Shown piece after piece: positions 12,601 to 22,637 of a DNA stretch of 64,000 bases. Every line of letters starts with the position of its first letter. The stretch's first letter is position 1. The stretch is taken from positions 185,662,053-185,726,052 of the forward strand of contig CM048552.1 in assembly GCA_026413225.1 (NCBI GenBank), read 5' to 3'. This stretch comes from Otis tarda (lineage: Eukaryota; Chordata; Aves; Otidiformes; Otididae). Made by a program: the position numbers and the translations under genes. The notes under the pieces are model-generated. The model saw nothing but the letters and a program-made list of their open reading frames with translations. It had not been told where the DNA came from and ran no database searches.

Positions 12601-15111
12601 TTGTTTCTCCTTCTGTTAATTTTAGTATGAGAAAATAGGTCGAACTTGTTCAAGAGCACACAAGGCTGAACACCGGAAAAAAAGAAACAAGTGAAAAACT
12701 AATGTTTTGTGAGGAAATTCCGTCCTGGAGATTTGGAAAAGAAATCCGCAAGGTTAACATTCAGGAATCTCAATTTTTTTAGACACTTGAACTCTATGAT
12801 TGAGGTACGTTACAATTACCACATCCCTCCAAAAAGTTTGCAGTGCTGCAGCAGGATGGGTTTGTCCACATACTCATTTCAGACCCAAAGTCATCTCACA
12901 CCCCTGCTCTCTGCATGCCAGAGGACCCCATCCCACTGCCCAGGGCTTCCATGGAAACCCTCTTGTCAACAGGAGCTTTATTACAAAAACCAAGGCACGG
13001 CAGAGACCATCGTTCCAGCCCATGCAGCCTCTCCTGACACATTGTAGAAAGTTCAGTGCAACAAACATCTCCCTGTCACCTCTGTCCCCAAACCAGCCTG
13101 CATTTTCCAAGAGCCCACAGATGCTGCAATCTTTGTGATCTTTGTTTGCAAAAATGAGGAGTTGCAGAAAAGGAGGTTGGCTCCTTGGACCTCTGCTCGC
13201 TGCAGCCATGATTTTCATTTGCTTTAGCAGGCTCTCACTGATGAATGCCAGGAGGCTTTGACTAGAGGCAGAATGAGCATAGGAAGCTGACTTGGAAAGA
13301 GCCTTCAGGTTTCTGAGATAATCAATAGTAATAAACAGCTTTGGGCCATAAAGATAAGATTAAAGTTGCACAATACAGTGAATAAGATGGAAGGGCAACG
13401 TGATTAATGGAGCCTCCCAACTATGGCTTGCTCCGTCTGCATGTGGAAATGTAAGTCAAGCCCTTTCTTTCCAAAGCAGTTTACTGCTTTTTGCTGTTCC
13501 CGCTGACCTTAATATCCACACTCCCTATGACTGTTCTCTGTCCCGGTGGTGATACTTGACACATCCCAGTAACTCAGTGGAGTTGCTCTGTACAGCAGCA
13601 GAGGACCCTGGTCCCCCAGTCCACCGATGCACAGACCTGGGTTATCAGACCTATATAGTGCCAGTGTTTCTGATGAGACTTTCAGGCACTTAAAGCCAAG
13701 TGTGCAATTAAACCGTTCACTGAGCTGTCACATCTCATCAGGGAGCTTTGATGTTGTAGGACAAGGATGCACCCCAAATTCTTACAACAAAGATGTTTAC
13801 ATCCTCAACACCTATGTGAAGGGAAGTGTTCCTACAGCTATTTTTCCTACTGTAATTATGACGAGGGCTATACTTAAATAACTAGTTGGGGGTCCAAGTG
13901 TGTGCCTGTCTACAAAACACCTTAATGGCATAAATGAATGAGGAGAGGAGAGCAGAAACTGGGGAGGAAAGGACCGTCACTATGCTCCAGGGTGTAGGTT
14001 TTTCTAGGACTGTTGGAGAAGAGGTGGGATGGGAATGGTATGCAAAACAATTGCATCTATGCCTTGCTCAAAGCAGTTTCTGTCACTAGATTCAAGGCAG
14101 ATTCATTTCCCATTCTGCAGCATTTACTACTTTGCTGTGGCATTTCCTCTTCTGAGATATTTTTACCCAAGTTTTCATCAACATCACTTCAAGGAGAATC
14201 GTAAACAAAACTTATCACTGTGCTCTACAGCATTTGGTGTTTCACCCAAAGACTTTTTATGAGGGGAATATTTTTTCATGCTAAAAATATAAGATCAGTT
14301 CTGATAAATTTAATAAAAGGACTGGGTGGAATATAGTGCCTACACTTTTGATCTGAATGTGCAAAAAAAAAAAAGGAAGAAGCAGCAAAGAAGAGAATTT
14401 TATTGTAAGGCTGCCTTTTATCAGTGAGAAAGAAATAAACAGATATTAAAATACTTACCATCTAGCTTTTGGTAGCTAAAAATGAAATGTCTAAATCTTA
14501 GCTAGTCCCCCTTGGTTCCCTGGAACTCATGGACAAAAATAGGCATCTCCACAAGAATAAGCCACCTTATCCCAAGGTATGTACGGGTAGGGTACATCCC
14601 AGACCAAACAGCCTCTCTCACATGCAAAACTTAGGATAAGATAGATCACCCTGGGCAGTGTCTACCTTTTCCCATTGAAATTACAAGGTAGAGTCTATCT
14701 AAGAAACTTTCATGCCTTTGAAATCAGTTTATTTCTTTTGTTCCATTTGCCATGTCAAATTACTTTCTCTTGTGGATCAACCTGGTCACATTTAACATCA
14801 GCTGAGTCAGATGATTGTTTTAGGATTCTCCTAAAAAATTAAGCAAGTGCAGTTCCTGTTTCAGAGTCACCATTTACGAAGCACTTGCACAAAGATTATA
14901 GGTGTGGGAAAGACCCTAACTCTGTACCTGCTGCCAAAGAACAACTACAAGGACTATCAAAACCCAACAAGGAGGAAGGACGCAGATGCATCCTTGCACT
15001 GCAGTTGTACGATTCTGGGGTCCAATTGGATCATGCCCTGCTTTCTGTAGACAGCACTGATGTACCCCAGAGAAGTGTCCCAGTTACTTCCAGTAGCTTT
15101 GGTCAGTAATG
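6654..15111. other. Unique non-coding DNA (8.4 kb)
   Basis: This holds many short open frames but no supported exon. The longest is 178 codons at 6964-7500; it contains one zinc-finger-like phrase (see findings) but no complete finger. Between about 12709 and 13218, frames of 112-114 codons overlap on both strands, which points to locally GC-richer non-coding DNA rather than a gene. Near 9075-9130 is a possible ancient repeat scrap (CCATTGAAGTCAACAGCAAA). A run of 12 A lies at 14363-14374. Confidence 0.6.
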
Positions 15112-15360
15112 TCATAGAATCATAGAATCATAGAACGGTTAGAGTTGGAAGGGACCTTCAAAGGTCATCTAGTCCAACCCCCCTGCAAGAAGTAGGGACA
15201 TCCCCGACTAGATCAGGTTGCTCAGAGCCTCATCCAGCCTGGCCTTGAACGTTTCCAGTGTTCTACAACTTGCATTGTAAAAAAATTTTTCCTAATATCC
15301 AATCTAAATCTACCTCCCTCTATTTTAAAACCATTACCCCTCGTCCTATCACAACAGGCC

Positions 15361-16071
15361 CTACTGAACAGCCTCTCCCCATCTTTCCTGTAGGCCCCCT
15401 TTAGGTACTGGAAGACTGCTATAAGGTCTCCCCGGAGCCTCCTCCAGGCTGAACAACCCCAGCTCTCTCAGCCTGTCCTCACAGGAAAGGTGCTCCAGCC
15501 CTCTTATCATCTTTGTGGCCCTCCTCTGGACCTTCTCCAACTGGTCCATGTCCTTCTTATGTTGGGGGCTCCAGAACTGGACACAGTACTCCAGGTGGGG
15601 TCTCACCAGGGCAGAGCAGAGGGGCAGAATCACCTCCCTCGGCCTGCTGGCCACGCTTCTCTTGATGCAGCCCAGGATATAGTTGGCCTTCTGGGCCACA
15701 AGAGCACATTGCCTGCTCATGTTGAGCTTCTCGTCCACCAGCACTCCCAAGTCCTTCTCCTCAGGGCTGCTCTTGATCCATTCTCCACCCAGCCTGTATT
15801 TGTGCCTGGGATTGCCACGACCCAGGTGCAGGACCTTGCACTTGGCCTGGTTGAACTTCATGAGGTTGGCACAGGCCCACCTCTCCAGCCTGTCAAGGTC
15901 CCTCTGGATGGCATCCCTCCCCTCCACCATGTTGACGGCACCACACAGCTTGGTGTCATCAGCAAACTTGCTGAGGGTGCACTCTATCCCACTGTCCATG
16001 TTGCCGAAAAATATGTTGAACAGGGCCGGGCCCAACACGGACCCCTGAGGGATGCCACTCGAGACCGGTCT
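15361..16071 (-). pseudogene. CR1 reverse transcriptase, C-terminal fragment (motif B-C and thumb)
   Basis: Minus-strand open frame. It reads [18 protein letters not shown] (motif B region), then [16 protein letters not shown], an intact motif C with both catalytic Asp, then [18 protein letters not shown] and [20 protein letters not shown]. It is closed upstream by a TAG at 16072-16074 (minus strand), where CR1 normally has TGG (Trp) just before the motif B loop. Near 15440 a deletion of about 5 bp turns the usual SLEKRRLRGDL into [12 protein letters not shown], so the last residues before the stop at 15361 are out of frame. It cannot make an active protein. Confidence 0.9.
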
Positions 16072-16153
16072 CTACTTGGACATTGAGCTGTTGACCACCA
16101 CTCTCTGAGTGTGGCCATCCAGCCAACTCCTTATCCACCGAGTGGTCCGTCCA

Positions 16154-16408
16154 TCAAACCCATGTCTCTCTAGAGAGAAGGATGTCGTGCAGGACAGTGT
16201 CAAAAGCTTTGCACAAGTCCAGGTAGATGATATCCGTTGCTCGTCCCTTGTCCACCGATGCTGTCACCCTGTCATAGAAGGCCACCAAATTGGTCAGGCA
16301 CGATCTGCCCTTGGTGAAGCCATGTTGGCTTTCACCAACCACGTCCTTGCTCTCCATGTGCCTTAGCATGGTTTCCAGGAGAATCTGCTCCGTGACCTTG
16401 CCAGGCAC
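16154..16408 (-). pseudogene. CR1 reverse transcriptase, N-terminal fragment (motif A)
   Basis: Minus-strand frame encoding RT fingers and palm. It contains [20 protein letters not shown] followed by the motif A segment [20 protein letters not shown], whose first Asp (in YLDLCKAF) is the expected metal ligand. The frame ends soon after, in ILLSRETWV, because several bases are missing compared with the usual CR1 sequence between the ATCCTTCTCTC and AGACATGGG blocks, shifting frame near 16170-16180. It forms one broken ORF2 with the fragment at 15361-16071. Confidence 0.88.
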
Positions 16409-16448
16409 AGAGGTGAGGCTGACCAGCCTGTAGTTGCCCGGGTCCTCC

Positions 16449-19400
16449 TATGTCGATAGGTACCCATAGTTGCTTCTGAAATCCAGATGAGCTGTCTGGG
16501 TATATAAATACACAGTTAGGATCCTAACTGCCATCACCTGTCTTAGAAAAATTCTAGTATGAATTTTAGCATCTTATTTATTCATAGTTGGTAATTACTT
16601 TCCTGGTGGTTTGTCGATGAACTTCTAAGAAGTTCAGCGCAGGAGTGTTCATGAGCACCAGCCCATTTGAATATGTCTTGCTGAATTTAAATTACTTCAG
16701 TATTAACAACTGTCTTTAAAAAGGATGTAAAATACCATTGACCTGAATCTAGAAACTCTTTCATTTAATTCATTTTAATTATGTTTTTTGCAACTGAAGG
16801 AAATAGTATTATGGAAATTGGCCATGCTTGGAGAAAAAATTCTTGAAACAAAATACAGTTACCAAAAGGATTTAACTTAGAAAATGCAACATTAGTCCTG
16901 AAAATTTCTCTGCGGAAGGAAAATATCTCTTTTGCTGTTTAATTTTTTTTTTAAAAAAAAAGCAGTCCCAGGAATAAATAAAATTAGACGTAAACATTAT
17001 GTAGCATTTTTGTATTTACTACTCTAAAAGATTTGCTGCAGTTCATCCCGAAATTACAGAATTGCTCTATGAAGCTGAATTCTTGTGTTATGCTGGAGAG
17101 CTTAATAACTATCAGTTTTATATATCTTCAGATTTCTAGATTACAATGTGCTGGTCTCACCACAGGCACTGATAAACAGTCCATGAACATCAGATGTACT
17201 TGAATGTTGTTGTGAGTCTTCAGAATGTCAACTTTTCACTAATACTCAGCAAAAATGTCTTAACTGCAGACCAGAAAAAAAAAAAGCTCATTTCTCTAGG
17301 ATTACCAACAGCTACTTCTAAGCACTATCAAAAGAGAGTATGATCATGGTTTTCCCACTCATGCTTTTTTCCTGTTTTTTGTTTTGAGGGGACAGCTTTC
17401 ATCAGCTGCAATTTTCACAATTCAGGATTTGCACCACGTTCACACCCATGTTTGTCTACACCTACTCTTCCCACATCAAACCCAGAGGGTGAGGTAGGTG
17501 ACCTTGTTCAACCCAGCAGTTTGTGGGATTACTTGCTTATTGTAAATAAATTATGAAGCACTTTGACTGGAATCATTCAAATTTCCACCAGAGAGGAGAG
17601 ATTCACTGGCTCAACTTGCACTTGACAAGGTGAAATCTGGGTTGTACTCCCTTTCCCAGTAAATTTTTTTAGTATTTTTTTGTCCTGAGCTGCCTGTGGA
17701 AGAGGAAGGGCACACCAAGGATCCATCCTCATTGGGCAGACCCACGGAACCCATCCTCTTCTCAGAGTCTTCTCAGGGCTGTTACACCTCAATGGCTCTG
17801 ATGTGTCCTACCACCCTTATGCTTGATGCTTGGCTTGGAGCTGGTGCACAAGGAGCAGAGAGGGCTCAGGAATCCTTGGGCAGAGGGAGAGATCACACTT
17901 CCACAGTGAGTATTGTCACCCCCAAGCTGTGGAGTTAAGTGGAGTAGAAAGTGACATCACTTGATGGACCTGCTGCTTTATGTGGACCTGACATAAGTAG
18001 ATCTGGTCAGAAGTAGACAAGTAGGTACCTAGAGAAGTTACATGTGGATAAAAGGAGCATTTAGAGTTATGCAACAACTGAATGGGGGCTTTGATAGTCC
18101 AAGTTATCAATTCAGGACTTTAGGTGTTTTGTTTTTTTTTTTTAATTTAAGCCATACATACATGAGTGGGATTCTTCTCATTGAGCTGTCTACAGTTCAT
18201 GCATGTCTAAACACATCTAACACACACACGTAAAGCATGAAGGAGAATGGAGAAACAAAGGCAAGTAGCTAGCAGAAAAGTTTGCAAATTTTAAGAAAAA
18301 TTATAAACTGTATGCAATTAAAAGCTCATCTCAGAGTCCATGTCCATCCAGTGTCACGGACCACATTCACTGTCTCTTCCTCCCACTTTCTCACCCCTTC
18401 TGCCCGGGAGAAAAATGACTCTCTGACTCTCACCTCAATCAACAGAGTCTATGTCCGTAGCCTCTATATGTAGGCTCTACACTCTTCTCCTGTCTCTGCT
18501 GGCAGGATCTAGCCTCACACTGGCTCTCCATTTATGTCCTTCCTTTGCAGCACCTCCCTTGGCCATTATCTTTCCAGTCACAAGTTGCTCTATGCCATGA
18601 GCTCTAAACCCGTTAACTCCACTCTGAAAGACACCCTTTGACATTTTGACCACACTGTAGAAAAACAGCAGCCCAAATCTGACCTCTCTCAGGTTTCAAA
18701 TAAGTGCTGAGCACGACCACTGTCAGAGCCAATCCTGAGCACGCGCTGTGAATTCTGTGGCCATGCAGTGTAAATAACTACTTCTTGGGTGAGCTGTCTG
18801 TACAAACAGAGCCTCTCAGGAGGAAAAGGACATGGTACTTCTGTTGTCAAAGGAGCCTAAATATTTCCAGAGAGGACCTGGAAATCTTTTGGCCCATTAG
18901 TTTCATTAAAAGCTCTTCCCTTTCACAGCTTCTCCAAAATCCCTGTGGATTGAATGCATCCGGCCTGGGAGAGCAGTGGCTGTACTGAAACACCCAGTTA
19001 ATCCAAACCTAAGTTAACTGCAGCCCTTTCTTCACAAAGGGCTCTGAGAAGTTCAGAGCATGCACCTTCCCTGCAGCATATTCAGGCTTCACAGGGCGAG
19101 CACGTGCCTTTAAAAGGCAATGGGGACCAGCTCCATCCTTCAGGGCAAGAGAGTACAGTTTGGTTCTATGTTAACAGGCAGATGACATGATATAGATATA
19201 TTTTTTGCTGAAAAAGGGAAGTGCAGGATCTCCAACACATTTGTTTTTGCGTCTGGAACAAAATCATAGCCTGTTGTGTGTCCTCAGAAGCTCTCACATT
19301 TTTGTCTGAAAAATCTGCAATCTTTTCTTCTAACCAGAGGAAGGCATTGTTACTTCTGAGCCAGAAAACAGCATGAGATTTCCTCCTCCAATGTAGCCAA

Positions 19401-19499
19401 CAGCAAGTTTAAGAAACACAGCAGTTTCATGCCCAGCAGAGTTAATAAAACCTGGTTTCCCAGAGCTTTGCATCATCTTGCCTCTAAACTAGAGACAAA
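16449..19499. other. Unique non-coding DNA
   Basis: No gene recognised; open frames are at most 80 codons. Simple tracts include T10 directly followed by A9 (16943-16961), A11 (17275-17285) and T12 (18132-18143). A short CA run lies near 18222-18230. Confidence 0.65.
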
Positions 19500-20580
19500 T
19501 GGATTTGACAGGCAGACCACTCGGTAAATAAGGAATGGCTGGATCACTGCGCTCAAAGAGTTGCGTCAACAGCTCAATGTCCAAGTGGACACTGGCGACG
19601 AGTGGCATCCCTCAGGGGTCCGTACTGGAACTGGCCCTGTTCAACATCTTTGTCAGTGACGTGGACAGTGGGATAGAGTGCACCCTCAGCAAGTTTGCCA
19701 ACAACACCAAGCTGTGTGGTGCAGTTGACACACTGGAGGAAAGTTATGACATCCAGAAGGACCTTGACAGGCTGGAGAGGGCCTCTGCAAACCTCATGAA
19801 ATTCAACAAGGCCAAATGCAAGGTCCTGCACATGGGTCAGGGCAATCCCAAGCACAAATACAGGCTGGGCAAAGAATGGATTGAGAGTAGTCCTGAGGAG
19901 AGGGACTTGGGAGTGCTGGTTCATGAGAAGCTAAACATGAGCTAGAAATGTGCACTCGCAGCCCAGAAAGTCAACCGTACTTTGGGCCGCATCAAAAGAA
20001 GTGTGATCAGCAGGTCAAGGGACGTGATTCTCCCCCTCTAGTCTGCTCTTGTGAGACCCCACCTGGAGTACTGCGTCCAGTTTTCAGGACTGCAACATAA
20101 GATGAACATGGACTTGCTGGAGTGAGTCCAGAGGAGGGCCATAAAGATGATCAGAGGGCTGGAGCACCTCTGCTATGAAGACAGGCTGAGAGAGTTGGGA
20201 TTGTTCAGCCTGGAGAAGAGAAGGCTTTGGGGAGACTTTATTGCTGCCTTTCAAAACTTAAAGGGGGCTTGTAAGAAAGCTCGAGAGGGACTTTTGACGA
20301 GGGCATGTGGTGATAGAATGAGGGGTAGTGGTTTTAAACCGGAAGAGGGTAGGTTTAGATTAGATATAAGGAAGAAATTGTTTACTCTGAGGGTGATGAG
20401 GCACTGGAACAGGTTGCCCAGAGAAGCTGTGGATGCCCCATCCCTGAGACACTCAAGGTCAGGCTGGATGGGGCTTTGAGCGACCTGGTCTAGTTGGAAG
20501 GTGTCCCTGTCTAGGGCAGGGGGATTGGAACTAGATTATCTTTATCTTAAACCATTCTATGATTTTACAATACTATGATC
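19500..20580 (+). mobile_element. CR1 LINE, 1.08 kb, plus strand
   Basis: Begins within RT at CAGGCAGACCACTCGG, passes through motif B and C, thumb and ORF2 C-terminus, and ends with ACCATTCTATGATTTTACAA at about 20580. It overlaps in content with the 15112 copy but in the opposite orientation, so the two form an inverted CR1 pair about 3 kb apart. More stops and substitutions than in the 15112 copy suggest greater age. Confidence 0.95.
19535..20479 (+). pseudogene. CR1 reverse transcriptase remnant with FANN in place of FADD
   Basis: The first open part (19535-19945) encodes [20 protein letters not shown], then [36 protein letters not shown] and [16 protein letters not shown], ending at TAG 19943-19945. 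The motif C Asp-Asp is Asn-Asn (AACAAC at 19700-19705), which removes the metal-binding residues. In-frame stops follow, e.g. TGA near 20124 and TAG near 20040. A second open part (20147-20479) encodes [40 protein letters not shown] and HWNRLPREAVDAPSLRHS, the ORF2 C-terminal region. Catalytically dead by inspection. Confidence 0.92.
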
Positions 20581-22576
20581 TTTGCAGCTACTCCAGCTTC
20601 CTCCTTTGTCCCCTGCACGGCACTGTTCCAGCAGAACTCTCCTGTCAGTATGGTGCTTTGCAGAATCTGACTAGGTTAGAAGCAAAAGTTTAAATAAAAT
20701 AATGGAAAATAATGGAAATTTGGAAGTTATGTACTTGCCTTAGTATTGATTTACTGGTGTCATATTGGATCACAGCCATAGCTACCTGATAAGACAAAAC
20801 AGAGAAGCATTTTGTTTACAGTCATAAAGCTGTTGCCATTTATTTTCCATATAATTATCAGTGTTTTGAAATTCACAGATGGAGTCTCTACATGTGAGTT
20901 CTTAGATGTCCTGGGGATTCCCAGATTGCAGCAGATCTGTTCATGTCAAACCGTTATCAGCACCGTGCTGTGGACTCTGCTGGGAACCAGCTTTGACAGT
21001 TTATCAATATTGTGAAACTAAGGAAGGATACCCTGCTGTCTAGCATCCTTCCACTGGGGAAACTCCAGGAGTCAATGACTTCAATTAGCTGCTGGTTGTT
21101 TTCTCTTTCCAATGCGTGCATCTTTCAGAGGCCACTAACTGCTCTACAGGGATCACTGTCAGGTCCACCTCCATCCAAGGATGAACGCTCATAGTGACTG
21201 TTCTAGACTCTGGCTCTCCCATCACCCTGACCCAGCTGCCTGAATCCAAAAGGCTCAAGCCACAACTTCCCTTTGTGTGTTCTCTAATAAGCTCCTTAGA
21301 CAGAAGGTGATAACCCATAGGGTACAAATGTCATACATTTTCCTGAGTTATCACCTTCTGTGATGGCTGTAGGCATTAGCAACCTCAGTATACATCCCAG
21401 TTCATGCAAAACATCTTTGAATGTCATATTTGGACATTTCCCAGTGCGTTTTTTTTTAGTGCACAATAGCAATGTGCAAAGCACAAAAGCTTAGATAGGC
21501 TTTTGTTAATCCTTTGAAAGACTGCAGGCTTCCTGCCTGCTAGCCTGTTCTCTGAATGGTTTCCCACAAGACTTGCAATCTTCCCTTTAGTCCATTTCCA
21601 TGGCTACTGATATTCTGCTGAATATTTGTCAGACCTGGCTGAGCCGGGTATTTGATTTCAGAACCTCTTCATTCTATTTACTACAAAATATGTAAAAAAG
21701 GGGCCAGTGCAGAATGCCTTGTGTATCGCCCTATTTCAGCCACTGGATAGACCTAAAATGAGTATGGGAATTCACATCATGACCACTCTGTTTTGTAAAA
21801 CAGCAACTGGCTTTTAGAAAAAACACACTGCTTTGCTTCAGATGGCAAGTGATGTAAAAATGTTTCCATGGGGATGTACCACTCATGCCCTTTAGACTAA
21901 CACATATTTTGGCTATGCTGCTTCCACTTCATGCTGTTCTTTCCGTTCCGTCGTGTTGGTCAGAGTCGCTGACAGATGGATTGATGTGTTTGTTCTCAAA
22001 TTATCAGGAAGATTCCTCTGTGACTTTTTCCTGGGAAAAGGATGAAAGGTAGATGCAGACTGGGGTGTTTTGGAAAAAAAAAAAAAAACAGATATAAATT
22101 CGTAATGTACATTGGTTGTGCATTCTGGCAGATAATGTTCTCTTTAGTAAGAGGAAACTGTTTGAACAAGCTACTTTCCAGATTTCAGCTAAACTTGAAC
22201 TTACCGTGGTGAACACCATCAGAACTGGCAGCAGTCTACATTACTGTCTACTAAGCTGACTGAAGTGTCCAGAAGGAGAAGACTAGGTTTCATTTAGCTG
22301 ATCTTGCTCTTCCCTTCCCAGGTGATCTCAAAGACAAGCAAGCAAGGGAGGGATTTGGGGGCATTCCATAGAGCTCATGTTTATTACTGTTCATACCTAA
22401 CATATGTGGACAGCTGCTGGGCAAGTGACTGATGATGAAGACATGTATGGGGAAGACCCAAACCCCATCTCTTGCACTCAGTATACTGCATCTTCTCCCA
22501 TATAGCTCACTGTCTGAGCAAAGGAAGAGTGCATGTAAAACCACAGACACCCAGATCCACCCCAACTCATACCAAG
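20581..22576. other. Unique non-coding DNA with one hairpin
   Basis: No gene recognised. Contains the 15-bp inverted repeat at 21300-21361 (listed separately) and a run of 15 A at 22074-22088. Open frames are at most 91 codons. Confidence 0.65.
21300..21361. repeat. Perfect 15-bp inverted repeat with nested inner stem
   Basis: ACAGAAGGTGATAAC at 21300-21314 is exactly complementary to GTTATCACCTTCTGT at 21347-21361. The 32-base loop contains a second perfect stem, AAATGT / ACATTT around a CAT loop. Transcribed RNA or extruded DNA could fold into a two-part hairpin. It is not part of any repeat family I recognise. Confidence 0.85.
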
Positions 22577-22637
22577 ATCACTAGATGACCTTTGAAGTTC
22601 CCCTACAACCCAAACCATTCTATGATTCTATGCTTCT
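22577..22637 (+). mobile_element. CR1 LINE 3' tail, plus strand
   Basis: Only the last ~60 bp of a CR1 are present: CACTAGATGACCTTTGAAGT, CCCCTACAACCCAAACC, ending ATTCTATGATTCTATGCTTC. It is an extreme 5' truncation with no coding sequence. Confidence 0.88.

Larger units (their letters stand above)
15112..16448 (-). mobile_element. CR1 LINE, 1.3 kb, minus strand (longest recent copy)
   Basis: The plus strand starts with three TCATAGAA octamers, then GGTTAGAGTTGGAAGGGACC and the conserved CR1 3' UTR. It continues through ORF2 C-terminus, thumb and palm to about 16448, where similarity stops at CCCGGGTCCTCC inside the RT domain. It is 5'-truncated, so endonuclease and ORF1 are absent. Sequence matches typical avian CR1 closely over most of its length, making it the least decayed LINE here, yet it carries a nonsense codon and at least two small deletions. 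Confidence 0.96.

Noticed and set aside
12709-13218. Several 112-114-codon frames on both strands
   Set aside because: Same reason: shadow frames in locally GC-rich DNA with no motif.
15490-16086. 198-codon plus-strand frame over a CR1
   Set aside because: It is the antisense of the CR1 reverse transcriptase frame on the minus strand, not a gene.
22074-22088. A15 run as a possible processed-pseudogene tail
   Set aside because: No gene-like sequence precedes it and no flanking target duplication is visible.
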